From: Segetibacter sp.
GTDB lineage: Bacteria > Bacteroidota > Bacteroidia > Chitinophagales > Chitinophagaceae
Reading direction: 5' to 3'
Assembly (NCBI GenBank): GCA_028288505.1
Contig: JAQBNN010000016.1
Location: 1 to 36,273 of the forward strand
Length of the DNA: 36,273 nucleotides
Part shown: in pieces, positions 16,032-25,506 of the stretch
Layout of the letters: the number at the start of each line of letters is the position of its first letter
Numbering within the stretch: position 1 is the stretch's first letter
Notes under the pieces: model-generated
Databases searched by the model: none
Seen by the model: the letters and a program-made list of their open reading frames with translations, nothing else
What the model was told of the DNA's origin: nothing
Translations under genes and position numbers: made by a program

Positions 16032-16619
16032 TTACTTTTCGACAGGTGCATATTTAAGAAGTTGTCCTACCATTTTATCTGCAGTAGAAGCATAATCTTC
16101 TTCATACTTCTTCCACAGCTCTTCACGTGTTGTTTTGGCTCCTTTTGCCTGTCCTTCATACATAACTGAGAGGGTGGCATAAGGAGGAAGAATTATTCCT
16201 ATGGCATTAAAAAAATTTGCTACATCGGCAATAATATGTTGGGCTCCATCGCTGTCGCCAGTAATAACAATACCCCCAACCTTATTCTCAAGTCTTGAAG
16301 GTTTTCCTTCAAGAATTTCGTCGTGTATATTATCAAGGCGTTCAATTACACGCTGCATTTCGGATGACATATTGCTCCACCAGATAGGTGTGGCAAATAT
16401 TACTAGTTCTGCTTCTTCTATTTTAGTGAGTATAGCTGGCCATTCATCGCCTGGCCCCATGTTATTGTAGGTGCCAGCCATTATTTTTTGCTGTACCAGT
16501 TTTATTATTTCGGTTTCCACGTTTTTCTTTTTTAACCGCTCGGCTAAAAATTCTGACAATACCTGTGTATTTGATAATTCTTCCTTTTTTAATGTGGCTA
16601 GCAGTATAATCGCTTTCAT
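16032..16619 (-). CDS. Flavodoxin-fold NAD(P)H-dependent FMN reductase-like protein
   Basis: A 195-aa cytoplasmic flavoprotein of the FMN_red/flavodoxin family. The N-terminal strand and phosphate loop are AIILLATLKKEELSNTQVLSEFL. The flavin-contact block is ELVIFATPIWWSNMSSEMQRVIERLD (the 'P.yw...s..lK...Dr' pattern), and GGIVITGDSDGAQHI is the third conserved loop. Substrate is unknown; quinone or nitro compounds are common in the family. It is a single gene with no partners. Confidence 0.88.
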   Translation of the reverse strand: MKAIILLATLKKEELSNTQVLSEFLAERLKKKNVETEIIKLVQQKIMAGTYNNMGPGDEWPAILTKIEEAELVIFATPIWWSNMSSEMQRVIERLDNIHDEILEGKPSRLENKVGGIVITGDSDGAQHIIADVANFFNAIGIILPPYATLSVMYEGQAKGAKTTREELWKKYEEDYASTADKMVGQLLKYAPVEK

Positions 16620-16958
16620 TTTACTGAGCTTTTAAATTATTAGTAAGATTGGGAGACAATGTTGCAAATGAGATACTGACAAAAGAATCGTCGCAACTAT
16701 GACGCCATAAAATGCTGTAGCCCGTAACCAAGTATAAATGCACTTATAACGTTGGCTAATATGGGAAGTAGTAAGGAGGACAAGGCAACGAAAAAAATTA
16801 ACGGAAGCAGAATAAAGACTTCTTATGAAAGAGACTTGCAGTATTTAACAGTTAAGTGAGAAGGATATGTAATTGTAACGCCTTCTTTTAATAAACTATG
16901 GTGTGAGTGTGGGCATGAGAAATTATAATTGATTATTTTAGACCTTAATATTACAGAA
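16620..16958. other. Divergent intergenic region
   Basis: 339 bp between the flavodoxin-fold gene and the aldo/keto reductase, transcribed in opposite directions. It must hold both promoters, but I find no exact TAnnTTTG box and no repeat copy. Confidence 0.4.
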
Positions 16959-17885
16959 ATGGAAAAAGTTTATTTGAGCGATGCCGGTCCTAAAGTTTCC
17001 CCGGCTATTTACGGTTTCTACCGGTGGAATGATATAGTTGGCGATGGAATAGAAAGAATGGAAAGAATAGTAAACCTGTGCCTTGAATTGGGTATAAATA
17101 CTTTCGACCATGCTGACTCATACGGATCATACCAATGCGAGGAGCTGTTTGGACAAGTGATTAAACAGAAGACGTTTAAAAGAGAAGACATTGTATTGTT
17201 TACAAAATGCGGGTTAAGAGTTCCTAACGCAAACCAACCGGATGTAAGGGTTAAACATTACGACACATCAAGAGAGCATATCCTAAAAAGTGTAGACAAT
17301 TCTCTGAGGAATTTAAAGACCGATTATATTGATATTTTTCTTTTAGATCATCTTGATCCTATATCGAACCTTGAGGAGACTGCCTACACGCTGGAGCAAT
17401 TAAGAGAAACAGGCAAAGTAAAAAACATAGGTGTAGCTAATGTTTCTGTTTTTCAACACCAGTTGTTGGCTTCTTATTTAAAAATACCAGTAGTAACAAA
17501 TCACATCGAACTTAACTTACTAAACACTTCTGCGCTTGACAATGGTCAGCTAGACTATATAAAGCAGCGATATATGCGACCGCTTGCTTCTTCTCCTCTT
17601 GCTAATGGAAGAATAGCTATAGGTCAAGATGAACAAGCTACACGGGTGAGAAGTAAACTAGAAGAAATAAGTGCAAATCATAAAGCTGATATAGAATCAG
17701 TAGCGGTAGCGTGGTTGGTCAAACTAGGCGCATTACCGCTAATAGGTACAACGGATGAACAACGAATAAAAAACATCGCCAACTCTTTTAATATAAGCTT
17801 GGATCACCAGGAGTGGTATGAACTCTATACTGCTTCTAAAGGTGAGTTGGAATTAGAGGGATCTTTTTTTGACGACCGCGGATAA
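16959..17885 (+). CDS. Aldo/keto reductase (YdhF-like)
   Basis: A 308-aa NADPH-dependent oxidoreductase with a TIM-barrel fold. The ORF track starts at a TTG (16929). I prefer the ATG at 16959 (MEKVYLSDAGPKVSPAIYG), which gives the family's usual N-terminus. Catalytic tetrad: D50 and Y55 in FDHADSYG, K83 in LFTKCG, H131 in LLDHLDP. The NADPH-binding end contains PLIGTTDEQRIKN. YGFYRW near the start is typical of the YdhF branch. The substrate is unknown. Monocistronic. Confidence 0.92.
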   Translation: MEKVYLSDAGPKVSPAIYGFYRWNDIVGDGIERMERIVNLCLELGINTFDHADSYGSYQCEELFGQVIKQKTFKREDIVLFTKCGLRVPNANQPDVRVKHYDTSREHILKSVDNSLRNLKTDYIDIFLLDHLDPISNLEETAYTLEQLRETGKVKNIGVANVSVFQHQLLASYLKIPVVTNHIELNLLNTSALDNGQLDYIKQRYMRPLASSPLANGRIAIGQDEQATRVRSKLEEISANHKADIESVAVAWLVKLGALPLIGTTDEQRIKNIANSFNISLDHQEWYELYTASKGELELEGSFFDDRG

Positions 17886-17993
17886 AAGAATCTTGATTAA
17901 CTAAGAGGCCAAACAGGCGATGGCAAAAACTGTTGTGGCTTACAGTGGAAATAACTAAATCTACAATGCAGTTTAGTTGTTTCTACTTCTTTA

Positions 17994-18650
17994 TTATATA
18001 ACCATTTCAGGAATTTCTCCATCAACAACCAACTTACCTTCTGTGGCTTGTTGAATCTCTTCAACGGTCACACCGGGTGCTCTTTCTAACAACCTAAATC
18101 CTCCTCCAGGTAATACATCTAATACAGCTAATTCAGTTACTATCTTCTTTACACACGCCTTACCCGTTAATGGCAACGAGCACTGTTTTAGCAGCTTCGA
18201 TTTGCCTTCTTTATTTACATGTTGCATGGCGACAATAATGTTGTCTGCTGAGGCAACGAGATCCATAGCACCACCCATACCTTTTACCATCTTGCCGGGA
18301 ATCTTCCAGTTCGCTATATCTCCGTTTTCGGAAACTTCCATAGCACCAAGAATGGTTAGGTCAACATGACCACCACGGATCATGGCAAAGCTGTCTGCAG
18401 AACTAAAAAGTGAGGAACCCTGACTCATAGTTACCGTTTGCTTACCTGCATTAATCAGGTCAGCATCTACCTCTTCTTCCTTTGGAAAAGGACCTATACC
18501 TAGCAAACCGTTCTCTGATTGCAACACCACATTTACGCCTTCAGGAATGTAATTGGCAACAAGAGTAGGTATGCCTATACCAAGATTTACATAGTATCCA
18601 TCTTTAAGTTCTCTTGCAATACGTTTTGCTATCTCGTGTTTGTCTAACAT
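17994..18650 (-). CDS. scoB: 3-oxoacid CoA-transferase subunit B
   Basis: A 218-aa beta subunit. It contains the catalytic motif LQSENGLLG with the CoA-accepting glutamate E46, and the blocks [12 protein letters not shown] and [16 protein letters not shown]. With subunit A it moves CoA between succinyl-CoA and acetoacetate or a related 3-oxoacid, in ketone-body or branched-chain catabolism. It starts 8 nt after the subunit A gene, so the two form an operon. No thiolase or other pathway gene is adjacent. Confidence 0.95.
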   Translation of the reverse strand: MLDKHEIAKRIARELKDGYYVNLGIGIPTLVANYIPEGVNVVLQSENGLLGIGPFPKEEEVDADLINAGKQTVTMSQGSSLFSSADSFAMIRGGHVDLTILGAMEVSENGDIANWKIPGKMVKGMGGAMDLVASADNIIVAMQHVNKEGKSKLLKQCSLPLTGKACVKKIVTELAVLDVLPGGGFRLLERAPGVTVEEIQQATEGKLVVDGEIPEMVI

Positions 18651-18658
18651 TGCTTCAA

Positions 18659-19354
18659 TTATTTACTTACGGTACGTTGCTCTATTCTCTTTTCGTAGTT
18701 ACTACCCCGGAATATCCTCTGTACGTAAATACCAGGCGTATGAACATCATTGGGATCGAAAGTACCGGCGGGAACCAACTCCTCCACTTCAGCAATAGTT
18801 ACCTTACCTGCAGTAGCCATCGTTGGATTAAAGTTGCGGGCAGTGCCTTTGTAAATAAGGTTACCGGCAGTATCTCCTTTCCAGGCTTTCACGATCGAAA
18901 AGTCGGCTTTTAGCCAGCTTTCCATCAGGTATTGTTTTCCGTAAAATTCTCTTACTTCTTTACCACTTTCTATTTCGGTGCCTACACCTGCGGGTGTAAA
19001 GAAAGCGGGGATCCCTGCTCCACCTGCGCGTATTCGTTCTGCCAAAGTTCCTTGCGGAATAAGTTCCACTTCCAATTCACCCGACAACAATTGGCGCTCA
19101 AACTCGGCGTTCTCTCCCACGTATGACGAGATCATTTTTTTAACTTGCTTGGTTTTAAGCATTAAGCCAATACCAAAATCGTCTACACCTGCATTGTTAG
19201 AAATACAGGTAAGGTCTTTTACCGCTTTTTTCAATAAAGCCTGGATACAATTTTCAGGAATACCACACAGGCCGAAGCCGCCTAACATTAATACAGAACC
19301 ATCGCCAATATCAGCAATTGCTACATCAGCATTTTCAACTACTTTGTTTATCAT
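18659..19354 (-). CDS. scoA: 3-oxoacid CoA-transferase subunit A
   Basis: A 231-aa alpha subunit. [17 protein letters not shown] near residue 21 is the glycine-rich CoA-binding loop. [52 protein letters not shown] is the long conserved central block (quoted here as a summary of position, residues about 77-128). First gene of the two-gene CoA-transferase operon. An exact -7 box lies about 35 nt upstream. Confidence 0.95.
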   Translation of the reverse strand: MINKVVENADVAIADIGDGSVLMLGGFGLCGIPENCIQALLKKAVKDLTCISNNAGVDDFGIGLMLKTKQVKKMISSYVGENAEFERQLLSGELEVELIPQGTLAERIRAGGAGIPAFFTPAGVGTEIESGKEVREFYGKQYLMESWLKADFSIVKAWKGDTAGNLIYKGTARNFNPTMATAGKVTIAEVEELVPAGTFDPNDVHTPGIYVQRIFRGSNYEKRIEQRTVSK

Positions 19355-19388
19355 AAGAGATAATCGGTTTCATATAATCTTGCAAGCT

Positions 19389-19396
19389 CAAAAATA
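19389..19396 (-). promoter_or_regulatory. Candidate -7 promoter box for the CoA-transferase operon
   Basis: TATTTTTG on the minus strand matches TAnnTTTG, 35-42 nt before the ATG at 19354. Confidence 0.4.
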
Positions 19397-19577
19397 AGCG
19401 GTAAGCGTTCAACAGGAAAAACTGATTTTGCTTATTGCCAAGATCTTCGCCTACAGCTTGCACAGCACCTTCAAAAAATAGCCCTTAAGCCTTACTATGC
19501 CAATAGGGCTAGATAGGCCTTTCTTCCTGTTTTTTATTTCGTTTACGTGGTGTGAAAGGATGCTATGAAAACGGATG

Positions 19578-19597
19578 GTACAAGTGAGTGACACAAC
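19578..19597 (+). repeat. 38-bp GTAC repeat, type 1, 5' half only
   Basis: GTACAAGTGAGTGACACAAC is identical over 20 nt to the full copies. The 3' half is replaced by unrelated sequence (TAGAGTTATATGG). Confidence 0.8.
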
Positions 19598-19836
19598 TAG
19601 AGTTATATGGAAGACCTACTGCTGGCAACAAAGAAATACTCAACCTTTTATGCCTTACCTAAAAGAAGCCTAAGTTAGTTATTTAGATACCAACACAGGT
19701 TTTTTATAGCGTCATCCTTGCGTCGCAATCCTTTCATCGCCATATCAATTGGCATCTTTTATTACCGCCTATTTAAGAGTTAAAATATTGAAACAGCGAG
19801 AAAATGATCCTGACGCTACATTTTACAAAGGTCTTT

Positions 19837-20247
19837 TTAAAGCTTTTTGTATAGCAATTTTTTTAAGCTTTCTATAAAAACCTGTTCACTTTTATTTTCG
19901 CCCCTAAAGGCCAGCGAAACATCTACTGCTGTTTGCAAAATATTTTCTCTCATTGCAGTGTCTACCCCTTGCCAGTTTTTACGGAAGTATATGGCAAACG
20001 CCTCATACGCTTCATCAGCAAAAATCTGCTTTGCTTCCAACCAGTCAAATACAGAAATAATTTGGAAAGCAGCAGGTGAACCAAACTCATCAAGACTTTC
20101 ATCAGCCGGTAGCCACCTTTCCTTTATTGTTTGTTTAAGTTTTTTTATCTCTGCACTTTCAATTGTTCCGTCTGCTATTGCTATTGCATAAAAAAGATAC
20201 CCTAGTCTTGTATATAGCTCTTTCGGGATTGTATCTGCTTGTATCAT
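19837..20247 (-). CDS. TerB-like domain protein
   Basis: A 136-aa, all-helical, acidic cytoplasmic protein. YLFYAIAIADGTIESAEIKKLKQTIKE matches the TerB (tellurite-resistance) pattern 'a...iA.aDG.i...E...l'. A second helical half follows (YEAFAIYFRKNWQ...). TerB domains are thought to bind metal or act in stress sensing. No other ter gene is present, so a tellurite role should not be assumed. Single gene. Confidence 0.78.
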   Translation of the reverse strand: MIQADTIPKELYTRLGYLFYAIAIADGTIESAEIKKLKQTIKERWLPADESLDEFGSPAAFQIISVFDWLEAKQIFADEAYEAFAIYFRKNWQGVDTAMRENILQTAVDVSLAFRGENKSEQVFIESLKKLLYKKL

Positions 20248-20619
20248 GGTAATTTTTAGTTTTTTTCGCTTCTAAATATGGAGAACTTTAAAACAAATTA
20301 TTTAATTGTTAAATGCAATAACACAGTTCTTACCGTTGATGCTTACAGAAAATCGCTGCTTTCTTCTTAAACCCCTTGCAGGCAACTTAATTAAACGAGT
20401 TTCAGCATTCTCTTTAATATTTATTGATGCATTTGCTCACGAATGCTCAAACAGCAAGCCATCAGCAGTAAATAGGTGTATGTATATAGTCACCTCAGTA
20501 AGCAGAACGCTTTTCAGGGATGGATAAATGTGGTGGTTTGCAAACCATATATTTTATAATATTTAAAGTACAATAGATATTAGAGCTTTAACGGTGCAAT
20601 AAAAAAACATCAAGCCTTT
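20248..20619. other. Intergenic gap
   Basis: 372 bp upstream of the TerB-like gene and downstream of the stress-protein pseudogene. The plus-strand ORF at 20306-20527 has no coding signal I trust. Nothing else is seen. Confidence 0.4.
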
Positions 20620-21515
20620 TTATTTAGCGGTTACAACCATCACCGGAATTTTTGAATGAAAAGCCATTTCTTTCGTTACCCTTTTTTAAGTATTCTATTC
20701 CAAAATGTTTTCGGGTAAGTTATCATTGCAATAATATCAATCCCGTTTTTATCATTATAGTTTTCTACAGTGCTCTCAAAATTCTCACCTTCCAGTAATT
20801 CACCTTTAAAATGAAACTTCAGGATAGGTTTTCTTTAAAAAGGCTATATAATGATTTAATTCTGCATTGTTGTACACATAATCATATGCTCTAGCAAAAT
20901 CTGTATCCACAAAAACTGCAACATGTAAGGTTGATGAAAAAAGCTTAGCCACATCTACAATAGGGCTCAGCAATTCTTTGTTCTCTTCAAAATGGTTGGT
21001 GGCAAACAAAATAGCATCTGGCGCAAACTTTCCACTTTCACCCGGTAATGTTTTTGCAATTCCACTTTCAGTAATATCCCATTCCCTTAGAGGCGACACT
21101 ACCATTTAAGACACTTTGGTTTTCCCCAGAATATTGGAGGTTGTGCTTCCCAAAATTCTTTCGGTTAGTTCAGTCTCCCCTCGAGTGCCTATTATAATAA
21201 AGTCTGTTCCATTTTCATCAGCAGCCTCTAGCATACTATCAGTTACGCTGCCGTTATAAATTTTTGTAGTAACACTAACCTTTTCTGTCCCTTCTATACT
21301 ATTTTTCAATAGCGTAAGTCTTTCATCTGCCCTGCCCATTAAAGCTTTATTGTGTTCTTTTTTAATGGCTAAATGGTCTTTAAGAGTAGTGTCAATAAAA
21401 TGGCAATTATGTACCAATAAGATTTCTGCGTTTGCCTGCTTGGCTATAAGTACAGCAAATTCAGGGCTTTATTAGCATTAGAAGAAAAGTTAGTAGGTAC
21501 CAATATTTTTTTCAT
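20620..21515 (-). pseudogene. Universal stress protein (tandem Usp), degraded
   Basis: Joined across frames this is a two-domain universal stress protein of about 298 codons, starting ATG at 21515 (MKKILVPTNFSSNANKAL). There are four lesions. (1) A missing T near 21457-21461 shifts out of frame before AVLIAKQANAEILLVHN. (2) An in-frame TAA at 21106-21108 interrupts ILGKTK..MVVSPL at the end of the first Usp domain, where IIIGTRGETELTERILGS carries the ATP-binding G-x-G pattern. (3) A frameshift near 20806-20820 precedes FKGELLEGENFESTVENY. (4) A missing base near 20676-20688 precedes VTKEMAFHSKIPVMVVTAK. The nonsense codon plus three indels argue for a true pseudogene. Track ORFs 21106-21417 and 20806-21105 are its fragments. 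Confidence 0.88.
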
Positions 21516-22492
21516 AAAGCAGGATTTAATAAAGTGTAAGCTAGGTCAATTAATTATTTTACTTGATGACGTTAATCATAATAATAACTAATGACTACCC
21601 GGTTTTATTAATATGATAATTGGGTATGCGAGTTAAAAGACAGAATTAACCACAACCTGTAAGGAAGAACGAATACAATAAGGCCTTAAAGAGGCACCCG
21701 GCAACAGGGTAATTATCACATACAGAAGACCCACTTCTGCCCGCAAACCTGTTTTTAATGAAGTTCTAGAATTTTTTTAATCCTTTCCTCCATATGCTAA
21801 ACTTGATTACAATCATGTTTAACTATCTCTGCTGTCATAAAAAAGAGATAAGCAAAACCTTAGTTTTGAATAAATTTTATTATTCAAATTTTAATTATTT
21901 AACTGTTCTTCTTATGTCTTCCCTACAGATGTTTGCCGCCTGCATCATTTCAAACGTAGCTGCGCTCATCTTCTTCCTAATGGCCCCTCTATTCAAATGG
22001 GCTTAGGCGTATCATATTTACAGGTGCAGGCCTTTTAACCTGGCTAGTTGTTTACACGTGTGCCTGTGAATATTTAGGCTATAGTAAGTATCTGTTGGTT
22101 TATATCGTAATGTAATAGTTGGGCCATTTCATGTAAACATAGTACCTATTGTATCTTTTATTGCTATTTGCCAGGTTGTTTTTGGTATGGGGTTGTTTAT
22201 ATAAGGATCTCTTTTTAAAGATTTGCTGTATAGCAATAAAAATCTTTCTTGTAACTATTTCGCCCCCGGTATTTTTTAAGCTTTACCCGGTGGTTAACAT
22301 GGGCCATTTGTTTGTCTGCGATTTAAATATCCTTATAAGAGGAACATCTTTAATACTAAATCGTCTTTTTAAAAAACCCGTGTAGGTCATTTTTATTGGG
22401 TTAATAAAGTAATGCTTGCTGCGATTCTTCGAAACTATCCTATTTTGAAGGAACCCTTAACTATATACATATTCATTTAAATAAATATAATC
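21516..22492. other. 977-bp gap, probably decayed coding DNA
   Basis: No intact gene. A two-frame membrane ORF is listed separately at 21914-22115. The ORF 22149-22385 (78 aa, hydrophobic, cysteine-rich) has no recognisable family and may be random AT-rich sequence. No repeat copies are found here, unlike most gaps of this size in the window. Confidence 0.4.
21914..22115 (+). pseudogene. Possible small membrane protein remnant, frameshifted
   Basis: Frame A reads MSSLQMFAACIISNVAALIF and continues FLMAPLFKWA before a stop. A +1 shift at about 22004 continues RRIIFTGAGLLTWLVVYTCA and CEYLGYSKYLLVYIVM. The join gives about 66 aa with two transmembrane helices separated by a basic turn, which is a plausible protein. 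I do not recognise a family. It lies between a universal-stress pseudogene and a zinc dehydrogenase. Confidence 0.35.
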
Positions 22493-23617
22493 ATGGTTAC
22501 AACAACTAACAGTTTGCTTGCTGGCAAGCCGCAAGCACTTGAATTAGAACAGATATTAAAGCCGGGCATCACAAGGGCTTCTATGCGAGGTCTTGTATAT
22601 GGAGGGCCCGGGGTTATAGAATTAAAGGATATCCCTATCCCTGAAATTCTTAAACCAACTGATGCGGTGGTTAAAATTTTAAAGACCACTATTTGCGGTA
22701 CTGATCTGGGTATTCTGCACGGTAAAACACCTTCAGTATTACCTGGCACCACTCTGGGACATGAGGGAGTTGGCGTTGTAGATGAAGTGGGCAGTGCAAT
22801 TACGAAGTTTAAAAAAGGAGATCATGTAATTATCTCCTGTATTACCTCGTGTGGTACTTGCGAATATTGCAAGAAGCAAATGTACTCTCACTGTGAACAT
22901 GGCGGTTGGATACTTGGCAATACAATTAATGGCACCCAGGCAGAGTATGCACGTATTCCTCATGCAGACAATAGTCTTTATGCAATACCTGCTGGAGCAG
23001 ATGAAGAGGCCCTTGTGATGTTGAGTGACATCCTCCCAACAGGTCACGAAATAGGAGTAATAAACGGATGCGTAAAGCCAGGAGATACCATTGCTATAGT
23101 TGGTGCAGGACCCGTTGGTATGTCTGCATTACTTACTGCACAATTCTATTCTCCTGCTAAAATTTATATGATCGATGTAGACCAGAACCGCCTTGATTTG
23201 GCAAGAAAATTTGGAGCAACGCACACTATAAATTCAAGTGAAGAAGATGCGGTAAGAAGGATCATCTTCGAAACAAAAGATGGTGTTGATGTAGCCATTG
23301 AAGCAGTAGGCATTCCTGACACTTTTGATATTTGCCAAAACATTGTTCGTCCTGGTGGGCACCTTGCAAACATCGGTGTTCATGGTAAACCAATCAATTT
23401 ACAAATCCAAAATTTATGGATTCGTAACATCACCATTACTATGGGTTTGGTAAATACTAACACAACACCGATGCTGTTAAAAACAGTAGAGTCTGGCAAA
23501 TTGCAACCTGCTCAACTCATAACACATCGCTTCAAATTGGAAGATATATTAGATGCCTATAAAGTGTTTGGTAATGCTTCAAAGGAGAATGCAATGAAAG
23601 TTATAATTGCACCTTAG
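22493..23617 (+). CDS. Zinc-dependent alcohol dehydrogenase (MDR family)
   Basis: A 374-aa NAD(P)-dependent medium-chain dehydrogenase. The catalytic zinc site is TTICGTDLGILHG (Cys) with TLGHEGVG (His-Glu). The structural zinc is bound by four cysteines in SCGTCEYCKKQMYSHC. The Rossmann fold has IAIVGAGPVGMSALL and an acidic end MIDVDQNR (D at the ribose position, favouring NAD+). The N-terminus carries about 30 extra residues before the usual MRGLVYGGPG start. The ATG at 22493 follows a good AT-rich leader, but the ATG at 22583 is an alternative. Monocistronic, with a terminator about 70 nt after the stop. Confidence 0.92.
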   Translation: MVTTTNSLLAGKPQALELEQILKPGITRASMRGLVYGGPGVIELKDIPIPEILKPTDAVVKILKTTICGTDLGILHGKTPSVLPGTTLGHEGVGVVDEVGSAITKFKKGDHVIISCITSCGTCEYCKKQMYSHCEHGGWILGNTINGTQAEYARIPHADNSLYAIPAGADEEALVMLSDILPTGHEIGVINGCVKPGDTIAIVGAGPVGMSALLTAQFYSPAKIYMIDVDQNRLDLARKFGATHTINSSEEDAVRRIIFETKDGVDVAIEAVGIPDTFDICQNIVRPGGHLANIGVHGKPINLQIQNLWIRNITITMGLVNTNTTPMLLKTVESGKLQPAQLITHRFKLEDILDAYKVFGNASKENAMKVIIAP

Positions 23618-24205
23618 CTTTCAAAAGAAACCATCAATACTTTTAATAAAATCCTAGAAAGTGAAATCGATAAAGTATGGTTCTAAAGCCTCACCTTTAA
23701 AGTGGGGTTTTTGTTCTTTAGTATGGTAAGTAGGTACCTGTTAAGTCTACCTCACCAGCACCTAAAGTGCGAAAACGGCCTACACTATTTATCCAGCCTG
23801 TTAGTTACCATTTACACCTCACTAACATTTAGATAGAACTCTCATCCTTTACCTAAAACATCTTTATACGGCCTTAGTAAAAATTAATGAACTACAAATA
23901 ATTTTGAATACGAGTGCCCTTCTTAAGAGTATAATAATGATAAGAAAGTGTTCAATCAGGTACATTCGCGCTAACCTCAAAAAAATATAATTGGTTATAC
24001 CAGCGTTTTGAAGAAGCCTATCGTTCGTAATTTTATTGCTTTTTCATAATCACTTCTGTTCCATTACCTAATGTGTTCTTAATACCCCATAATGCTGCAA
24101 CAATTTCAGAAAGGATGGCGTTCAGTTGTATCAGCCTAGGTAAAGTTAAAAACAGGAGGTTCGGTATTTGATACTCAAAATCAACCCGTAAGTGTAAGAC
24201 GTGGT
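23618..24205. other. Intergenic gap with terminator
   Basis: About 590 bp between the dehydrogenase and the tRNA terminator. Apart from the terminator at 23685 I see no gene, RNA or repeat. The minus ORF 24033-24311 is an antisense-like reading through the tRNA. Confidence 0.5.
23685..23712 (+). terminator. Rho-independent terminator of the dehydrogenase gene
   Basis: AAAGCCTCAC pairs with GTGGGGTTTTT (one G-U pair) around a CTTTAAA loop and ends in a T-run. Confidence 0.8.
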
Positions 24206-24243
24206 AAAAACAAGTAAGGATTACATTGCTGTAATCCTTACTT
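24206..24243 (-). terminator. Terminator of tRNA-Cys
   Basis: AAGTAAGGATTACA and TGTAATCCTTACTT are perfect 14-nt arms around a 4-nt loop (24212-24243). On the minus strand the stem is followed by GTTTTT. It begins a few nt after the tRNA 3' end. Confidence 0.9.
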
Positions 24244-24246
24244 AAG

Positions 24247-24317
24247 AGGTCCCGAGCGGATTCGAACCGCTGTGGAAGCTTTTGCAGAGCTCTGCCTAGC
24301 CACTCGGCCACAGGACC
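24247..24317 (-). tRNA. tRNA-Cys (anticodon GCA)
   Basis: 71 nt on the minus strand. The acceptor GGTCCTG pairs with CGGGACC (one G-U). The D arm is GCC/GGC, the anticodon stem GAGCT/AGCTT encloses loop CTGCAAA with anticodon GCA, and the T arm is AGCGG-TTCGAAT-CCGCT. The discriminator base is U, as expected for tRNA-Cys. CCA is not encoded. The track ORF at 24033-24311 is a spurious reading of this RNA gene. Confidence 0.95.
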
Positions 24318-24396
24318 CTTTATTTTTCCGGCTGCGAAAATAGGGCAAAACCTTTTAAATCAAAAATTGAAATCTTAAAAAAGCGCTCTTCTCCCC

Positions 24397-24404
24397 TATT
24401 TTTG
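24397..24404 (+). promoter_or_regulatory. Candidate -7 promoter box for the nucleoside phosphorylase gene
   Basis: TATTTTTG matches TAnnTTTG and is followed by CC, 23-30 nt before the ATG at 24427. A TTG lies upstream at 24367-24369, somewhat too far away. Confidence 0.5.
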
Positions 24405-24426
24405 CCAAACGCTTAAAAATATCAAC

Positions 24427-25302
24427 ATGCTTAAAATTGCCGAAAGCGAGCTAATTCTTAACTCCAGAGGTGCCATTTACCACCTTGATGTAAGACCCGA
24501 CGAACTGGCCAATACTATAATTACCGTGGGCGATCCTGACAGGGTTAAGGAGGTGTCAAAACACTTTGATACGGTGGAGGTAAAAAGAAACCACAGGGAA
24601 TTTGTAACACATACAGGCGTTTTAGGCAACAAACGAATTTCAGTTGTTTCCACCGGTATTGGGCCCGACAATATTGATATTGTATTAAACGAGTTGGACG
24701 CTCTTGTTAATATCGATTTTGAAACCCGCACTATTAAACCAGAGCTTACTCACCTTAATATTATTCGCCTCGGCACCTCTGGCGCTTTGCAGGAAGATAT
24801 CCCCGTTGATAGTTTTGTGGTTAGCACCCACGGTCTTGGTATCGACAATTTGCTAAATTATTATCGCAACGAAAACAACGAAGAAGAAAAGCAGATTGTA
24901 CAACAATTTGTTGCGCATACTCAAATTGGAACAAACTTTTCGCAGCCATACATTTCTACAGCCGGTAGCTCCATTTTAAAACATTTTGTTGATGGCTTTC
25001 ACCACGGCATCACGGTTACATGCCCCGGTTTTTATGGCCCCCAGGGAAGGGTGCTAAGGTTAGGTCTTGTAAACCCTGAATTGATTGATCGCCTTACTGA
25101 ATTTACTTTTGGCCAGCACCGCATTACTAATTTCGAAATGGAAACAAGTGCGATTTACGGGTTAGGAAAACTGCTTGGCCACCAATGCTTAAGCATTAGT
25201 GCAATTGTTGCCAACCGAATTAAAAAGGAGTTTAGTAAAGATGGCGGCGCTGCAGTAGAAAACATGATTGAAAAATCTTTAGAGATCATAAAAAATATCT
25301 AG
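24427..25302 (+). CDS. Nucleoside phosphorylase (uridine phosphorylase-like)
   Basis: A 291-aa enzyme of the PNP/UDP phosphorylase family 1, which cleaves nucleosides with phosphate to base and ribose-1-phosphate. The phosphate-binding N-terminal block is TIITVGDPDRVKEVSKHFD. The base/ribose region is VSTGIGPDNIDIVLNEL and IIRLGTSGALQ. The ribose-binding acidic motif is TNFEMETSAIYGLGKLLGH (the 'E-M-E' signature). It looks closer to uridine phosphorylase than to purine enzymes, but substrate is not certain. Single gene, divergent from tRNA-Cys. Confidence 0.9.
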   Translation: MLKIAESELILNSRGAIYHLDVRPDELANTIITVGDPDRVKEVSKHFDTVEVKRNHREFVTHTGVLGNKRISVVSTGIGPDNIDIVLNELDALVNIDFETRTIKPELTHLNIIRLGTSGALQEDIPVDSFVVSTHGLGIDNLLNYYRNENNEEEKQIVQQFVAHTQIGTNFSQPYISTAGSSILKHFVDGFHHGITVTCPGFYGPQGRVLRLGLVNPELIDRLTEFTFGQHRITNFEMETSAIYGLGKLLGHQCLSISAIVANRIKKEFSKDGGAAVENMIEKSLEIIKNI

Positions 25303-25330
25303 GCTGAAGGAGGTTTAAGGAATTCTTTTT

Positions 25331-25381
25331 GTACTAAGCAGTTTGCTACTATTAAGCTTTTCTTGCGTCGCACTCTTGTAC
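25331..25381 (-). repeat. 38-bp-type repeat, type 2, with extended 3' part
   Basis: On the minus strand it starts GTACAAGAGTGCGACGCAAG, then AAAAGCTTAATAGTAGC, and ends in GTAC after an insertion. It lies 28 nt after the phosphorylase stop and points back toward that gene. Confidence 0.75.
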
Positions 25382-25506
25382 TGTTTTTTCTTTATTGAGC
25401 ACATTGGTTAGCTGTTTGTTTGGTGCCCGCTTCATCAATTGTTTTTAGTTATACTTTTCATTTCAGTTTTCTAATTTTGCTTTTCGTTGTTGCCAATAGA
25501 TTTTCG

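Larger units (their letters stand above)
19355..19836. other. Intergenic gap with partial 38-bp repeat
   Basis: 482 bp. It contains a -7 box (19389-19396), AAATAGCCCTTAAGCC near 19477 that resembles a repeat tail, and the 5' half of a type 1 repeat at 19578-19597. No ORF of interest. Confidence 0.5.

Noticed and set aside
19837-20247. Tellurite-resistance operon
   Set aside because: Only a lone TerB-like domain is present; no other ter genes flank it, so the pathway is not supported.
24033-24311. 92-aa minus-strand ORF beginning MAEWLGRALQKLPQRFESARD
   Set aside because: It is a translation across the tRNA-Cys gene and its terminator; this protein start is a common artefact of tRNA sequence.
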